Translations under genes and position numbers: made by a program
NCBI RefSeq assembly: GCF_001704275.1
Contig: NZ_CP011533.1
Location: 5,456,001-5,520,000 of the forward strand
From: Streptomyces noursei ATCC 11455
GTDB taxonomy: Bacteria; Actinomycetota; Actinomycetes; Streptomycetales; Streptomycetaceae
Direction of reading: 5' to 3'
DNA length: 64,000 nucleotides
The notes under the pieces: generated by a model
What the model saw: only the letters and a program-made list of their open reading frames with translations
Database searches by the model: none
Told to the model about the DNA's origin: nothing
In this document: one piece after another, positions 51,115 through 60,087 of the stretch
Layout: the number at the start of each line of letters is the position of its first letter
How positions within the stretch are numbered: the stretch's first letter is position 1

Positions 51115-51449
51115 GGTGTCGTGCGGCGGCGACGTGCCGCAACTGCCGCGGCGTCGGCGATCTTGCTGTGGTGAAGGGGCCGGAGCGCGGTCCGGGGGTG
51201 GGCGTCGGGCGCCGCCGGCGGCGGACCGCACGTGCGGGCGGGTGCGCCGGACGCCGGGCTTGTCCGTCCGGGCGGTGAACTCCCGCCCGGCAAGCCGCGG
51301 TTCGGGCGGCGTGGCACGGCGTGTGGTGAGCGCGGAGCCGGAGCCGGCCGGCGTATCCCACCGCCGCTCTGACCAGCGCATACTCGGCGCGCTAAGGTCT
51401 CCGGCGAGACCCGGGGGCAAGAAGAGGCAAGAACAGGCCGGAGCGGTTC
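51115..51449. other. Intergenic region, no gene seen
   Basis: The spacer between the tRNA terminator and the chitosanase-like gene holds no supported gene, no copy of the tRNA 3' end and no clear repeat. The promoter of the next gene must lie here, but I see no convincing -10/-35 pair. Confidence 0.5.
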
Positions 51450-52337
51450 GTGGAGTTGACCAGAATGCGTCGCACCTTGCTCGTCGTCCTCGGTGCGGTG
51501 CTCGCCTTGGGCGGTTGCACGTCCGGTACGGCCGACCGGGCCGATCAGGGCAACAAGGCCGACGAGGCCGGGGGTGCGACCGGTGCTCCGGCTGCTCCCG
51601 CGGCGGGACCGGCGGCGATCCTGATGATGGACGACATCACCGCGGTGTTCGAGAACGGTGCCACCGTTCCGCAGTACGCCTACATCACCGATCTGCACGA
51701 CGGCTGTGGCTACACGGCGGGGTGGGTCGGGTTCTGCAGCCAGAGCGGCGACATGCTCGGGCTGGTCAGGTCGTACGACGCCGCCGCACCCGGCAACGTG
51801 CTCGCGAAGTACACGTCCGTCCTCCAGCGACTGGCCGACTCGGGGAGCGAGGACACCGGCGCGCTGGGCGCGGCGTTCGTGCGCGACTGGAAGAAGGCCG
51901 CCCTGGACCCGACCTTCCGGAGGCTGCAGATCCGGGTCGGACACGACACGTACCTCGCCCCGGCCGTGAAGCTGGGCGCGCGGGAGGGGGTGAAGAGCGA
52001 ACTGGGCCTGGAGAACCTCTTCGACACCGCCCTGATGATGGGCCAGGGCGCGGACGACTGCGACGGCATGGTGAAGATCGCCCAGGAGACCGACGAGGCG
52101 CTCGGGGGGAACCCGGCCTCCGGGGTGAACGAGGCGCAGTGGCTGACGCGGTTCAACGCGGTCCGCCAGAAGCACATGAAGCACCCCTGCACCCCCGACC
52201 GTCAGCACGACTGGCCGCAGGCGGTCGACCGGTCGCAGGCCCTGCAGGAGCTCGCGGACCGCGGCGCGTGGGATCTGAAGGGTCCGCTGACCGTGGGCGC
52301 CGACTTCAGGAAAACCATCAACAGGCCGCAGGACTGA
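51450..52337 (+). CDS. GH46 chitosanase-like lipoprotein
   Basis: A 295-residue exported protein. GTG 51450 has GGAG six bases upstream; ATG 51465 is also possible. RRTLLVVLGAVLALGGCTS is a lipoprotein signal with Cys23. The domain from about 57 follows GH46 chitosanases: ITAVFENGATVPQYAYITDLHDGCGYTAGWVGFCSQSGDML. E68 and D84 stand where the catalytic Glu and Asp lie, though the spacing is two shorter and an active-site Arg is Cys86. It may cleave partly deacetylated glucosamine polymers at the cell surface. The deacetylase-synthase encoded two genes on makes just such a polymer plausible. Confidence 0.8.
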   Translation: MELTRMRRTLLVVLGAVLALGGCTSGTADRADQGNKADEAGGATGAPAAPAAGPAAILMMDDITAVFENGATVPQYAYITDLHDGCGYTAGWVGFCSQSGDMLGLVRSYDAAAPGNVLAKYTSVLQRLADSGSEDTGALGAAFVRDWKKAALDPTFRRLQIRVGHDTYLAPAVKLGAREGVKSELGLENLFDTALMMGQGADDCDGMVKIAQETDEALGGNPASGVNEAQWLTRFNAVRQKHMKHPCTPDRQHDWPQAVDRSQALQELADRGAWDLKGPLTVGADFRKTINRPQD

Positions 52338-52399
52338 CCCGCTTCGCGCCGCCCACGGCGCCGGGTCGGGCATCGCCTTTGCTGACTTTTTTCGCAGGC

Positions 52400-52427
52400 T
52401 TAAGGGCCCCTGTACCGCCCGTATAAA
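52400..52427 (+). promoter_or_regulatory. Candidate sigma-70 type promoter
   Basis: TTAAGG (52400-52405), 16 bases, TATAAA (52422-52427), in an unusually AT-rich gap. It would start transcription near 52434, just before the gene at 52452. Confidence 0.45.
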
Positions 52428-52451
52428 TTGAGCCATTAGTGTCCGGATCTT

Positions 52452-53084
52452 GTGCAGACCATTCCGGAGGGCCAGGCGCCCGCCGGGGACGAAGTGATGC
52501 CTGACGCGTCCACGTCTCCCGATGTTCCCTCTCAGGGGCCTACCGCGGCCGGATCCCCGGCCGAGTCCACCGGTGACACGCTGCGGCTCAGTGGCAAACC
52601 GATCCGGCGCCCCACTCCCAAACCCATTTTCGTCGACGCGTCGGGAGGCCGCCGCAGACGGCTGCGCCTCCTGGTGGCCGCGTTGGTGACTCCGGCGGTG
52701 GCCTACGTCGCCCTGCTCGTCAGCACCCTCCTGGGCGGCCCGACCCTGCCGGCGCTGCTGCCGCACCCCATGCGGCCGAAGCCGGGCGCGAGCGCCGTCG
52801 CCACGCACAAGACGCCCCGGCCCCGGACCTCCCCGACGGCCGTGGCCATCGTCGAGCGGCATCGGAGCCCGGGTCGGGCGGTGACGGTGTCGAAGGTCGT
52901 CGGCGGCGCGTCCGCCAAGGTGAAGTCGCGCTCGACGGCGAAACCGTCGCCGAGCCCGAAACCGTCCCCGGGCCCGAAGCGGTCCCCGAGCCCCAAGCCG
53001 TCTCCGAGCCCCAAGCCGTCCCCGCACCCGAAGCGGACCCCGACCGCGCCGCCCCCCATCCTGCCCACCCACGGCACGCCCTGA
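52452..53084 (+). CDS. Membrane protein with KPSP-type repeat tail
   Basis: A protein of up to 210 residues of unknown function. A disordered N-terminus leads to the basic GGRRRRLRLLVAALVTPAVAYVALLVSTLLGG, one membrane helix (about 72-95). The outside part ends in a run of PSPSPKPSPGPKRSPSPKPS-like repeats (about 164-200), rich in Lys, Pro and Ser, which could bind acidic wall polymers. GTG 52452 is the longest start; ATG 52497 also fits. It sits between a chitosanase-like lipoprotein and a glycan synthase, so it may help anchor or export that glycan. Confidence 0.65.
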   Translation: MQTIPEGQAPAGDEVMPDASTSPDVPSQGPTAAGSPAESTGDTLRLSGKPIRRPTPKPIFVDASGGRRRRLRLLVAALVTPAVAYVALLVSTLLGGPTLPALLPHPMRPKPGASAVATHKTPRPRTSPTAVAIVERHRSPGRAVTVSKVVGGASAKVKSRSTAKPSPSPKPSPGPKRSPSPKPSPSPKPSPHPKRTPTAPPPILPTHGTP

Positions 53085-53235
53085 CTGATCTGACGAACCA
53101 TCAGGAACCGCTCGGTCCCCGGGCCGCGCCCGCAGTGCCCCACCGACTCCTCGCGGCGCCGCGCGGCCCTCCCCCGCCACCTCCCCGGCAGGCCGACCGG
53201 TTCCCGAACTCGTCACCCATCCAGAAATCACTGAT

Positions 53236-55383
53236 GTGACCACTTCTCCACGGCGTGGCCGTACCGCCCGCGAAACGCCGGTGCGCACCCACTGGGTGCT
53301 GCTGGTGACCATGGTGCTGACCCTCACCCTCACACTGCTCATCGAGGGCTACACGCAGCACATGTTCGGCTTCCAGGACGACGGCGGGAACCCCCCGCAG
53401 GGTCCCATCGACCAGGTGCCGACCTCGGTCGAGAACGGCGGCCCGGTGATCTCCGCAGGCGGCTCCAAACCGGTCTCGCTCACGCCACCCGCGCACACCG
53501 TGGTGCTCACCTTCGACGACGGCCCGGACCCGACCTGGACCCCCAAGGTCCTGGCGACGTTGGAACGGCACCACGTGCCCGCGACCTTCTTCCTCGTGGG
53601 CACCGGCGTGGCCACCCACCCCGATCTGGTCGCGCGGATGGCGAAGGACCACGACGAACTCGGCCTGCACAGCTTCACCCACCCCTATCTGCCCAGCCTG
53701 CCCGGCTGGCAGCGCAATCTGGAGATGCGCGAGGACCAGCTCGCGGTGGCCGGCGCCGCGGGGGTCACCAGCAACCTCTTCCGCCCGCCGTACTCGTCCG
53801 GCGCCGACGCGGTGGGCAACGCCGACTGGGCCACGATGCGACAGCTCGGCAAGCAGGGCTACCTGACCGTGCTGGTCACCCAGGACAGCGAGGACTGGCA
53901 GAAGCCCGGCGTGAAGACGATCGTCCGGAACGCCACCCCGCCCGGGAGCACCGGCCAGGTGGTCCTGTTCCACGACGCGGGCGGTGACCGCGCGCAGACC
54001 GTGGCCGCGCTGGACACGCTGATCCCGCGCCTGAAGGCGCGCGGCTACCGCTTCCAGACGGTCAGCCAGGCATTCCACCTCGCCGACGCCAACCTCCCTT
54101 CCTCCACCGGCGAGCACCTGCTCGGCGTCGGGCTGCTGTGGCTGCTCAAGGGGGCGGTCTGGGGGCTCGATGGCCTCGACATGCTGCTGCTCGTCGCCGG
54201 ACTGCTGGGCATCCTGCGCGCGGTGATCTCCATGATCGCCGCGGCCAGGCACCGGCGGGAGGCCAGGAAGGCGTGGGGAGCGCCGGTCACCGAACCGGTG
54301 TCGGTGATCGTGCCGGCCTACAACGAGTCGGCCGGTATCGAGGCGACCGTCCGGTCCCTGGTCGCCTCCGACCACCCGGTCGAGATCATCGTCGTGGACG
54401 ACGGCTCCAGCGACGGCACCGCCGACATCGTCGAGGCGCTCGGCCTGCCGGGCGTACGGGTGATCCGCCAGCAGAACGCGGGCAAGCCCGCCGCGCTCAA
54501 CACGGGGATCGCGGCCGCTTCGCACGAGATCGTGGTGATGATGGACGGCGACACGGTCTTCGAGCCGGACGCGGTCCGCCATCTGGTCCAGCCGTTCGCC
54601 GACCCGGGGATCGGAGCGGTCTCCGGCAACGCCAAGGTCGTCAACCGGCGCGGTCTGCTGGGCCGTTGGCAGCACATCGAGTACGTCGTCGGCTTCAACC
54701 TGGACCGGCGGCTCTTCGACCTGGCCCGGTGCATGCCCACGGTGCCGGGCGCGATCGGCGCCTGGCGCCGGGCCGCGCTGGTGCGCGTCGGCGGGGTCTC
54801 CGAGGCGACGCTCGCCGAGGACACCGACCTCACCATGGCGATCTGGCGTGACGGCTGGCGCGTGGTCTACGAGGAGAAGGCCATCGCCTGGACCGAGGCC
54901 CCCGCGTCCCTCGGCGCCCTGTGGCGGCAGCGCTACCGCTGGTGCTACGGGACCCTGCAGGCGATGTGGAAGCACCGCGGTGCCGCCCGCCAGAGCGGGG
55001 CGGCCGGCACGTTCGGCCGTCGCGGGCTGCTCTTCCTGCTGCTCTTCCAGGTGCTGCTGCCGTTGCTGGCACCCTTGGTCGACGTGCTGAGCGTGTACGG
55101 GCTGATCTTCCTCGACCCCGTCCACGTACTGCTGCTGTGGTGCTCGTTCCTGCTCGTCCAGGTCGTCACCGGGACCTATGCCTTCCGGCTCGACGGCGAA
55201 CGGCTCGGACCGCTGTGGAGCCTGCCGTTCCAGCAGTTCGTCTACCGCCAGTTGATGTACCTCGTCGTGGTCCAGTCGGTGGCCACGGCCCTGTCCGGCA
55301 GCCGCCTGCGCTGGCAGCGCATGGAGCGCTACGGCTCCCACCAGGAACCGCCGCTGTCACCGACGTCGGAGGCGCGGGGCTGA
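53236..55383 (+). CDS. Bifunctional polysaccharide deacetylase / GT2 glycosyltransferase (MatB-like)
   Basis: A 715-residue membrane enzyme. After TM1 (HWVLLVTMVLTLTLTLLIEGY) comes a NodB deacetylase, 88-290: TFDDGPD (D94, D95), HSFTHP (H145, H149), FRPPYSSG, LFHDAGG. Two helices, then a GT2 domain from about 355: VSVIVPAYNES, VDDGSSDGTADI, MMDGDTVFEPDAV, LAEDTDLTM and QRYRWCYG near 565, with more helices after it. All processive-synthase motifs (D, DxD, TED, QxxRW) are present. This is the layout of Streptomyces MatB, needed for a poly-N-acetylglucosamine-like coat that glues mycelium. It should make and partly deacetylate an extracellular glycan. Confidence 0.9.
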   Translation: MTTSPRRGRTARETPVRTHWVLLVTMVLTLTLTLLIEGYTQHMFGFQDDGGNPPQGPIDQVPTSVENGGPVISAGGSKPVSLTPPAHTVVLTFDDGPDPTWTPKVLATLERHHVPATFFLVGTGVATHPDLVARMAKDHDELGLHSFTHPYLPSLPGWQRNLEMREDQLAVAGAAGVTSNLFRPPYSSGADAVGNADWATMRQLGKQGYLTVLVTQDSEDWQKPGVKTIVRNATPPGSTGQVVLFHDAGGDRAQTVAALDTLIPRLKARGYRFQTVSQAFHLADANLPSSTGEHLLGVGLLWLLKGAVWGLDGLDMLLLVAGLLGILRAVISMIAAARHRREARKAWGAPVTEPVSVIVPAYNESAGIEATVRSLVASDHPVEIIVVDDGSSDGTADIVEALGLPGVRVIRQQNAGKPAALNTGIAAASHEIVVMMDGDTVFEPDAVRHLVQPFADPGIGAVSGNAKVVNRRGLLGRWQHIEYVVGFNLDRRLFDLARCMPTVPGAIGAWRRAALVRVGGVSEATLAEDTDLTMAIWRDGWRVVYEEKAIAWTEAPASLGALWRQRYRWCYGTLQAMWKHRGAARQSGAAGTFGRRGLLFLLLFQVLLPLLAPLVDVLSVYGLIFLDPVHVLLLWCSFLLVQVVTGTYAFRLDGERLGPLWSLPFQQFVYRQLMYLVVVQSVATALSGSRLRWQRMERYGSHQEPPLSPTSEARG

Positions 55384-55430
55384 CGGGGGCCCCTTCGTGC
55401 GGTGCCGTGGCGTGCCGTCGGGCGCGGGGG

Positions 55431-58400
55431 TCAGCCGGGGAGCGTGCGGGCGGCCAGGTCGCGCCAGTCGGCCCGGGTGCCTTCCTGTGTCGCCTCGGTG
55501 AACCGGGCGGCGCCGAGGTGGTGCCGTGCGGCCTGTTCGATGCGGGCCACGTCCGGTTGGGAGCGGTCCGGCAGGCCGCGCACGCGGGCGCTCGCCGCGA
55601 GCAGCCGCGCGGCCTGCTCGTACTGCTCGTCGCGCAGCGCCAGATCCGCGGTTCCGACGAGCGCCCGGGCGATCAGGGGGGCGTGCCCCGCCTCGGACGC
55701 CGCCCGAAAGGCCGCGATGCGGTGTGTGCGGGCCTCGTCGTGGTCCGTGGCGAGGTAGCCGAGGAGGTCCTGGAGTATCGCGCGGACGATCGCGCGCCCG
55801 GCGTCGTCGCCCAACAGCGCCGTCGCGAGGTCGAGTTGGCGGTGCGCCTGCGCGGCGTCGCCGTTCCAGCGTGCGAGCTCCGCCTGCGCCAGGGCCAGCT
55901 CGGCCAGCACGTTCGGCCAGGCGGCGCGTTCCGCGTACCGCTGCGCCTCGGCCATCGCGGCCGCGCTCGACTCCGCATCGCCCAACAGCCAGTACAACTG
56001 GGCCTGCAGCGACCGCATCCGTACGGCGTCCTCGATGGCACCGACCTCGGTGACGACCGCGACGGCCTGTTCGTAGTGCGCGCACGCGCCGGCGAAATCG
56101 CCGCGGACGGCGAGGCGTTCCGCCAGCTCGGTGCGGGCGAACGCGATTCCCCACCGCTCGCCGAGCGCGCGGAACTCGGTGAGCGCGGCCTCCAGATGGG
56201 CGTCGGCGTCCCGGCCGGCGTGCCCGAGCATGATCCGCGTCTTGCCGAGGTGCAGCCGGGCCATCGCGCACACCCAGGGGTCCTCGTGGGCGAGCAGCGG
56301 TTCGAGCGCCGGCAGGAACGCGTCCGGCGCGTGCAGCATGCGTTCCAGGGGGACGACGAACTCCAGCGCCGGGTGCCGGCTCCGCACCCCCCGGCTGATC
56401 GCGTAGGCCCGGTGGATCCACTCGGCCGCGCGGTACTGGTCGCCCTGCTGCCCGGAGGTCACGAACTGCACGACGAAGGCGTACACCAGGGCCCGGGTCT
56501 CGGCGGGCACCTCGCCGGGCAGCGCGACCGCCGCCATGATCAGCTCGTTGCCCTCGGCCTTGTGCCCGCCGAGCCACCAGTACCAGCCGGCGGCGGCGGC
56601 GAGCCGCATCGCCCCGTCCGCGTCGCCGGCCGCGAGCGCACCGCGCATCGCGGCGCCGATGTTGTCGTGCTCGGCGGTGAGCACGGCGAGCCATTCCAAC
56701 TGGCCGGCGCGGCGCAGGTGCGGCTCCGCGGCGGCGGCGAGTTCGGTGAAGCACGCGAGGTGCGCACGGCGGGTCGGCTCCGCTTCCCCCGCCTCCGCGA
56801 GGCGCTGCTCGGCGTACTCCTTGACCGTGCCGAGCATCCGGTAGCGCGGTGCCCGGTCGCCCTCGGCGAGCACCAGGGACTTCTCGGTCAGGGCGGTCAG
56901 CAGATCGAGCACCTGACCCGTCCCGACGGCGCCGCCCGCGCAGACCCGCTCGGCCGCTTCCAGGCTCGCGCCGCCGGAGAACACCGAGAGTCTGCGCAGC
57001 ACCGTCCGTTCGGCGTCGGTGAGCAGTTCCCAGCTCCAGTCGATCACCGCGCGCAGTGTCCGGTGCCGTGGCAGCGCGGTGCGGCTGCCGCCGGTCAGCA
57101 GGCGGAACCGGTCGTCGAGCCGATGGGCGAGCTGGTCGAGGGAGAGGGTGCGCGACCGGGCCGCGGCGAGTTCGATCGCCAGCGGCATGCCGTCCAGCGC
57201 CCGGCAGATGCGCGCCATGGTCGACAGGGTGCGGGCGTCCGCCACGAGGTCCTTGCGCACCGCGCCGGCCCGGCTCCGCAGCAGCCGGACGGCCGGGGAG
57301 GACGCGATCTCGTCGGGGTCGGCGTCCTCGGCGGGGAGGGCCAACGGCGCGACCGGCCACAGTGCCTCGCCGATGATGCCGAGGGGTTCCCGGCTCGTCG
57401 CGAGGATCCGCAGCCGCCGGCACTCCCCGAGCATCCGGTGGGCGAACGCCGCCGCGGACTCGATCACGTGCTCGCAGTTGTCCAGGATCAGCAACATCGC
57501 CCGGTCGCGGACCGCGGCGACGGCCCGGTCCGTGGGCTCCGCGTCCGACGGCGCCTCACCGAGCAGCGCGTCCCGCAGGCCGAGCGCGGCGAGCGTCGCA
57601 TGCGCCACGTCGCCGTCCGCGCCGACGGCCGCGAGTTCCACCAGCCAGGCCCCGTCCGGCAGGTCGTCGAGCAGGGTGCGCGCGGTCTCCGTGGCGAGTC
57701 TGGTCTTTCCCGAGCCGCCCGGCCCGATCAGGGTGGTGAGCCGGTGCTCGGCGGTGAGTTCGCGGACCGCGGCGACATCGGCGTCCTTGCCGACGAAGCT
57801 GGTCAGCTCGGCGCGCACGTTGGTCCTGCGGTGCTCCGACGGGCGGCCCAACTCGCCCCGCAGCAGCGCGACATGGACGGCGGACAGCTCCGGGGAGGGG
57901 TCGACGCCGAGCGTGTTGGCCAGGTTTTCCCTGGTGCGCTGGTACACGAGCAGCGCCTCGGTGTCGCGACCGGTCGCGACGAGGGCCCGCATCAACGCGG
58001 CGACCAGCCGTTCCCGGACCGGGTGCGCGGCCACCAGGTCGGTCAGTTCCGTGACCAGGTCCCCGCCGCGGCCGAGGCCGATCTCCGCGTCGAACCGATC
58101 CTCCATGGCCGTCAGGCGCATCCCGTCGAGCCGGGTGACGGCCGCGTCGAACGCCGCGCTGTCCCGCAGACCGACGTCCTGCAGGGCCGCACCGCGCCAC
58201 AGTGCGAGGGCCTCGCGCAGCCGCCGCGGATCGTCGTCGTCGCGGGCCCGGCCGACGAGGCGTTCGAACCGCACGGCGTCGACGGCGTCGGGTGCCACCG
58301 TCAGCCGGTAGCCGTTCGGCTGCCCCTCGACGGACTTCTCCGGCAGTACCTTCCGCAGCCGGGAAACCAGGCGCTGCAAGGCATTTGTCGCGTCGGCGGG

Positions 58401-58565
58401 CGGGTGCTCACCCCAGATCCAGTCGATGAGCGTCGCCTTCGGGACGAGGTGGCCTGCTTCGAGCGCGAGGGCGATCAGCAGTCCGCGCAGCCGGGCGCCG
58501 GGCACGTCGGTGAGGACGCCGTCCGCCGTGCGCACCTCGAATGGCCCCAGTATCCCGATCTGCAC
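55431..58565 (-). CDS. Large SARP-family regulator (AfsR-like, wHTH-BTAD-NB-ARC-TPR)
   Basis: A 1044-residue activator. VQIGILGPFEVRTADGVLTDVPGARLRGLLIALALE opens an OmpR-type winged helix (1-92). The BTAD helices follow (98-240: FERLVGRARDDDD ... LVAALMRALVATGRDTEALLVYQRTRENLANTLGVDPSPEL). Next is a STAND ATPase with Walker A GPGGSGKT at 281-288, LLILDNCEHV (Walker B) and LATSREPL, then TPR-like helical repeats to the end. SARPs bind 11-bp spaced heptamer repeats, and exactly such repeats lie in the divergent P450 promoter. GTG 58565 was chosen at the family start, though no clear ribosome site precedes it. Confidence 0.92.
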   Translation of the reverse strand: MQIGILGPFEVRTADGVLTDVPGARLRGLLIALALEAGHLVPKATLIDWIWGEHPPADATNALQRLVSRLRKVLPEKSVEGQPNGYRLTVAPDAVDAVRFERLVGRARDDDDPRRLREALALWRGAALQDVGLRDSAAFDAAVTRLDGMRLTAMEDRFDAEIGLGRGGDLVTELTDLVAAHPVRERLVAALMRALVATGRDTEALLVYQRTRENLANTLGVDPSPELSAVHVALLRGELGRPSEHRRTNVRAELTSFVGKDADVAAVRELTAEHRLTTLIGPGGSGKTRLATETARTLLDDLPDGAWLVELAAVGADGDVAHATLAALGLRDALLGEAPSDAEPTDRAVAAVRDRAMLLILDNCEHVIESAAAFAHRMLGECRRLRILATSREPLGIIGEALWPVAPLALPAEDADPDEIASSPAVRLLRSRAGAVRKDLVADARTLSTMARICRALDGMPLAIELAAARSRTLSLDQLAHRLDDRFRLLTGGSRTALPRHRTLRAVIDWSWELLTDAERTVLRRLSVFSGGASLEAAERVCAGGAVGTGQVLDLLTALTEKSLVLAEGDRAPRYRMLGTVKEYAEQRLAEAGEAEPTRRAHLACFTELAAAAEPHLRRAGQLEWLAVLTAEHDNIGAAMRGALAAGDADGAMRLAAAAGWYWWLGGHKAEGNELIMAAVALPGEVPAETRALVYAFVVQFVTSGQQGDQYRAAEWIHRAYAISRGVRSRHPALEFVVPLERMLHAPDAFLPALEPLLAHEDPWVCAMARLHLGKTRIMLGHAGRDADAHLEAALTEFRALGERWGIAFARTELAERLAVRGDFAGACAHYEQAVAVVTEVGAIEDAVRMRSLQAQLYWLLGDAESSAAAMAEAQRYAERAAWPNVLAELALAQAELARWNGDAAQAHRQLDLATALLGDDAGRAIVRAILQDLLGYLATDHDEARTHRIAAFRAASEAGHAPLIARALVGTADLALRDEQYEQAARLLAASARVRGLPDRSQPDVARIEQAARHHLGAARFTEATQEGTRADWRDLAARTLPG

Positions 58566-58704
58566 CCGGCTGATTTTGCCATGGGCGAGGGGCGCGACCC
58601 CGGCGGTTCGACGCGGCGGAGACGGTTGCCGGGCAAGGGTTTTCGGGACGCCGGCCCGGGGCACGATCCGCTGCCGGGAGACGGGCCGTCACCGGGCGCG
58701 GTCG

Positions 58705-58733
58705 GTGTCAGAGCCGTGTCAGCGGTGTGTCAG
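58705..58733 (+). promoter_or_regulatory. SARP box: three GTGTCAG repeats, 11-bp pitch
   Basis: GTGTCAG at 58705-58711, 58716-58722 and 58727-58733, each separated by four bases (AGCC, CGGT). Heptamers at 11-bp spacing are the standard SARP binding site, placed over the -35 region. They lie 48 bases upstream of the P450 start codon and 140 from the SARP start. Confidence 0.8.
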
Positions 58734-58780
58734 GGGCGTCGGCGAGCGTGACCGCACGAGCTGCCACGAAAGGACATCCG

Positions 58781-60007
58781 ATGAGCGAAACGGTTCGCAT
58801 CCCGCACGGCCTCCCCACGGAGCGCGATGCGGGCCCCTTCGACCCGCCCCGCGACCTCACCCGGCTGCGCGAGGGCCGCCCGGTCAGTCCCCTGGTCTTC
58901 CCCGACGGCCACGAGGGCTGGCTCGTCACCGGCTACGACGCGGTGCGCCAGCTCATGGCCGACACCCGCTTCAGCTCCCGCCAGGACATCGGTGTGCTGC
59001 ACCTGCCGTACGAGACCCCCGGCATGCCCGCCATGACCGAACCGTCCCCGCAGGTGCCGGGCCTGTTCGTCGCCATGGACCCGCCGGACCACACCCGGCT
59101 GCGGCGCAAGCTCACCGGCGCCTTCACCGTCCGGCGCATGAAGCAACTCGAAGCGCACATCGGCGACATCGTCGAGCGCCAGCTGGACGAGATGGCGCGG
59201 CTCGCCCCGCCGGTCGACCTGGTCAAGGAGTTCGCGCTGCCGGTGCCCTCGCTGGTGATCTGCGAACTGCTCGGCGTCCCCTACGAGGACCGGGAGACCT
59301 TCCAGGCCAACTCCGCCCAGATCCTGGTCAAGGACCAGTCGCTCGAAGAGAAGATGACCGCGTACGACGGGCTGACCAGGTACCTCGCCGAACTGGTCAC
59401 CCGCAAGCGGGCCGAGCCCGGCGAGGACATCCTGTCCGACCTGGCCCGCGACGAGGACCTCGCCGTCGAGGAACTGGTCGGCATCGCCTTCCTGTTGCTG
59501 CTCGCGGGGCACGAGACCACCGCCAACATGCTGGCACTGGGCACCTTCGCGCTCCTGGAGCACCCCGAGCAGCTGGCCGCACTGCGCGCCGACCCGGAAC
59601 TGCTGCCGGACGCCGTCGAGGAACTCCTGCGCCACCTGTCCGTCGCCGACATCTTCTACCGCTACGCCACGGAGGACATCGAGCTCGCCGGCGAGACCAT
59701 CGGCAGGGGATCGACCGTCGTCGTCGCGCTGTCGGCCGCCAACCGCGACCCCCGGCGCTTCGACGACCCCGACACCCTGGACGTCCACCGCAGGGCCCGC
59801 GGTCATCTGTCCTTCGGGCACGGCGTCCACCAGTGCCTCGGCCAGCAGCTGGCCCGGGTCGAGATGCGTGCCGGGTTCGGCGGACTGCTGCGCCGCTTCC
59901 CGACCCTCGAACTCGCCGTCCCCGCCGGCGAGGTGAGACTTCGGACCGACATGAGCATCTACGGCGTCCACGCGCTGCCGGTCACCTGGACGAAGACGGC
60001 CCGGTAG
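58781..60007 (+). CDS. Cytochrome P450 (actinobacterial class I)
   Basis: A 408-residue haem monooxygenase; ATG 58781 follows AAAGGA. PPDHTRLRRKLTGAFTVRRM is the C-helix region, LLLLAGHETTANML the I-helix oxygen-binding motif, EELLRHLS the ExxR K-helix, NRDPRRFDDPDTLDVHR the meander, and FGHGVHQCLGQQLARVE the haem loop with Cys352. The sequence resembles CYP105/CYP107 enzymes that tailor macrolides and other natural products. No ferredoxin gene follows. The SARP box in its promoter suggests it is a dedicated target of the divergent SARP. Confidence 0.93.
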   Translation: MSETVRIPHGLPTERDAGPFDPPRDLTRLREGRPVSPLVFPDGHEGWLVTGYDAVRQLMADTRFSSRQDIGVLHLPYETPGMPAMTEPSPQVPGLFVAMDPPDHTRLRRKLTGAFTVRRMKQLEAHIGDIVERQLDEMARLAPPVDLVKEFALPVPSLVICELLGVPYEDRETFQANSAQILVKDQSLEEKMTAYDGLTRYLAELVTRKRAEPGEDILSDLARDEDLAVEELVGIAFLLLLAGHETTANMLALGTFALLEHPEQLAALRADPELLPDAVEELLRHLSVADIFYRYATEDIELAGETIGRGSTVVVALSAANRDPRRFDDPDTLDVHRRARGHLSFGHGVHQCLGQQLARVEMRAGFGGLLRRFPTLELAVPAGEVRLRTDMSIYGVHALPVTWTKTAR

Positions 60008-60026
60008 AGCCGTCGGCCGCGCGGTG

Positions 60027-60058
60027 AAGCCCCCGCCGGGGACGTCCGGCGGGGGCTT
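60027..60058. terminator. Bidirectional terminator between P450 and glycosyltransferase
   Basis: AAGCCCCCGCCGG, GGACGT, CCGGCGGGGGCTT: a perfect 13-bp stem, 6-base loop, between convergent stops at 60007 and 60088. Confidence 0.93.
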
Positions 60059-60087
60059 GTCCGTGTGCGGTGCGGGTGGGACGAGCG

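Noticed and set aside
54921..58751. A 1276-residue open frame on the plus strand
   Set aside because: It is antisense to the SARP gene, whose domains are unmistakable. Its composition (Arg/Gly/Val/Gln runs) is what the reverse of high-GC codons gives.
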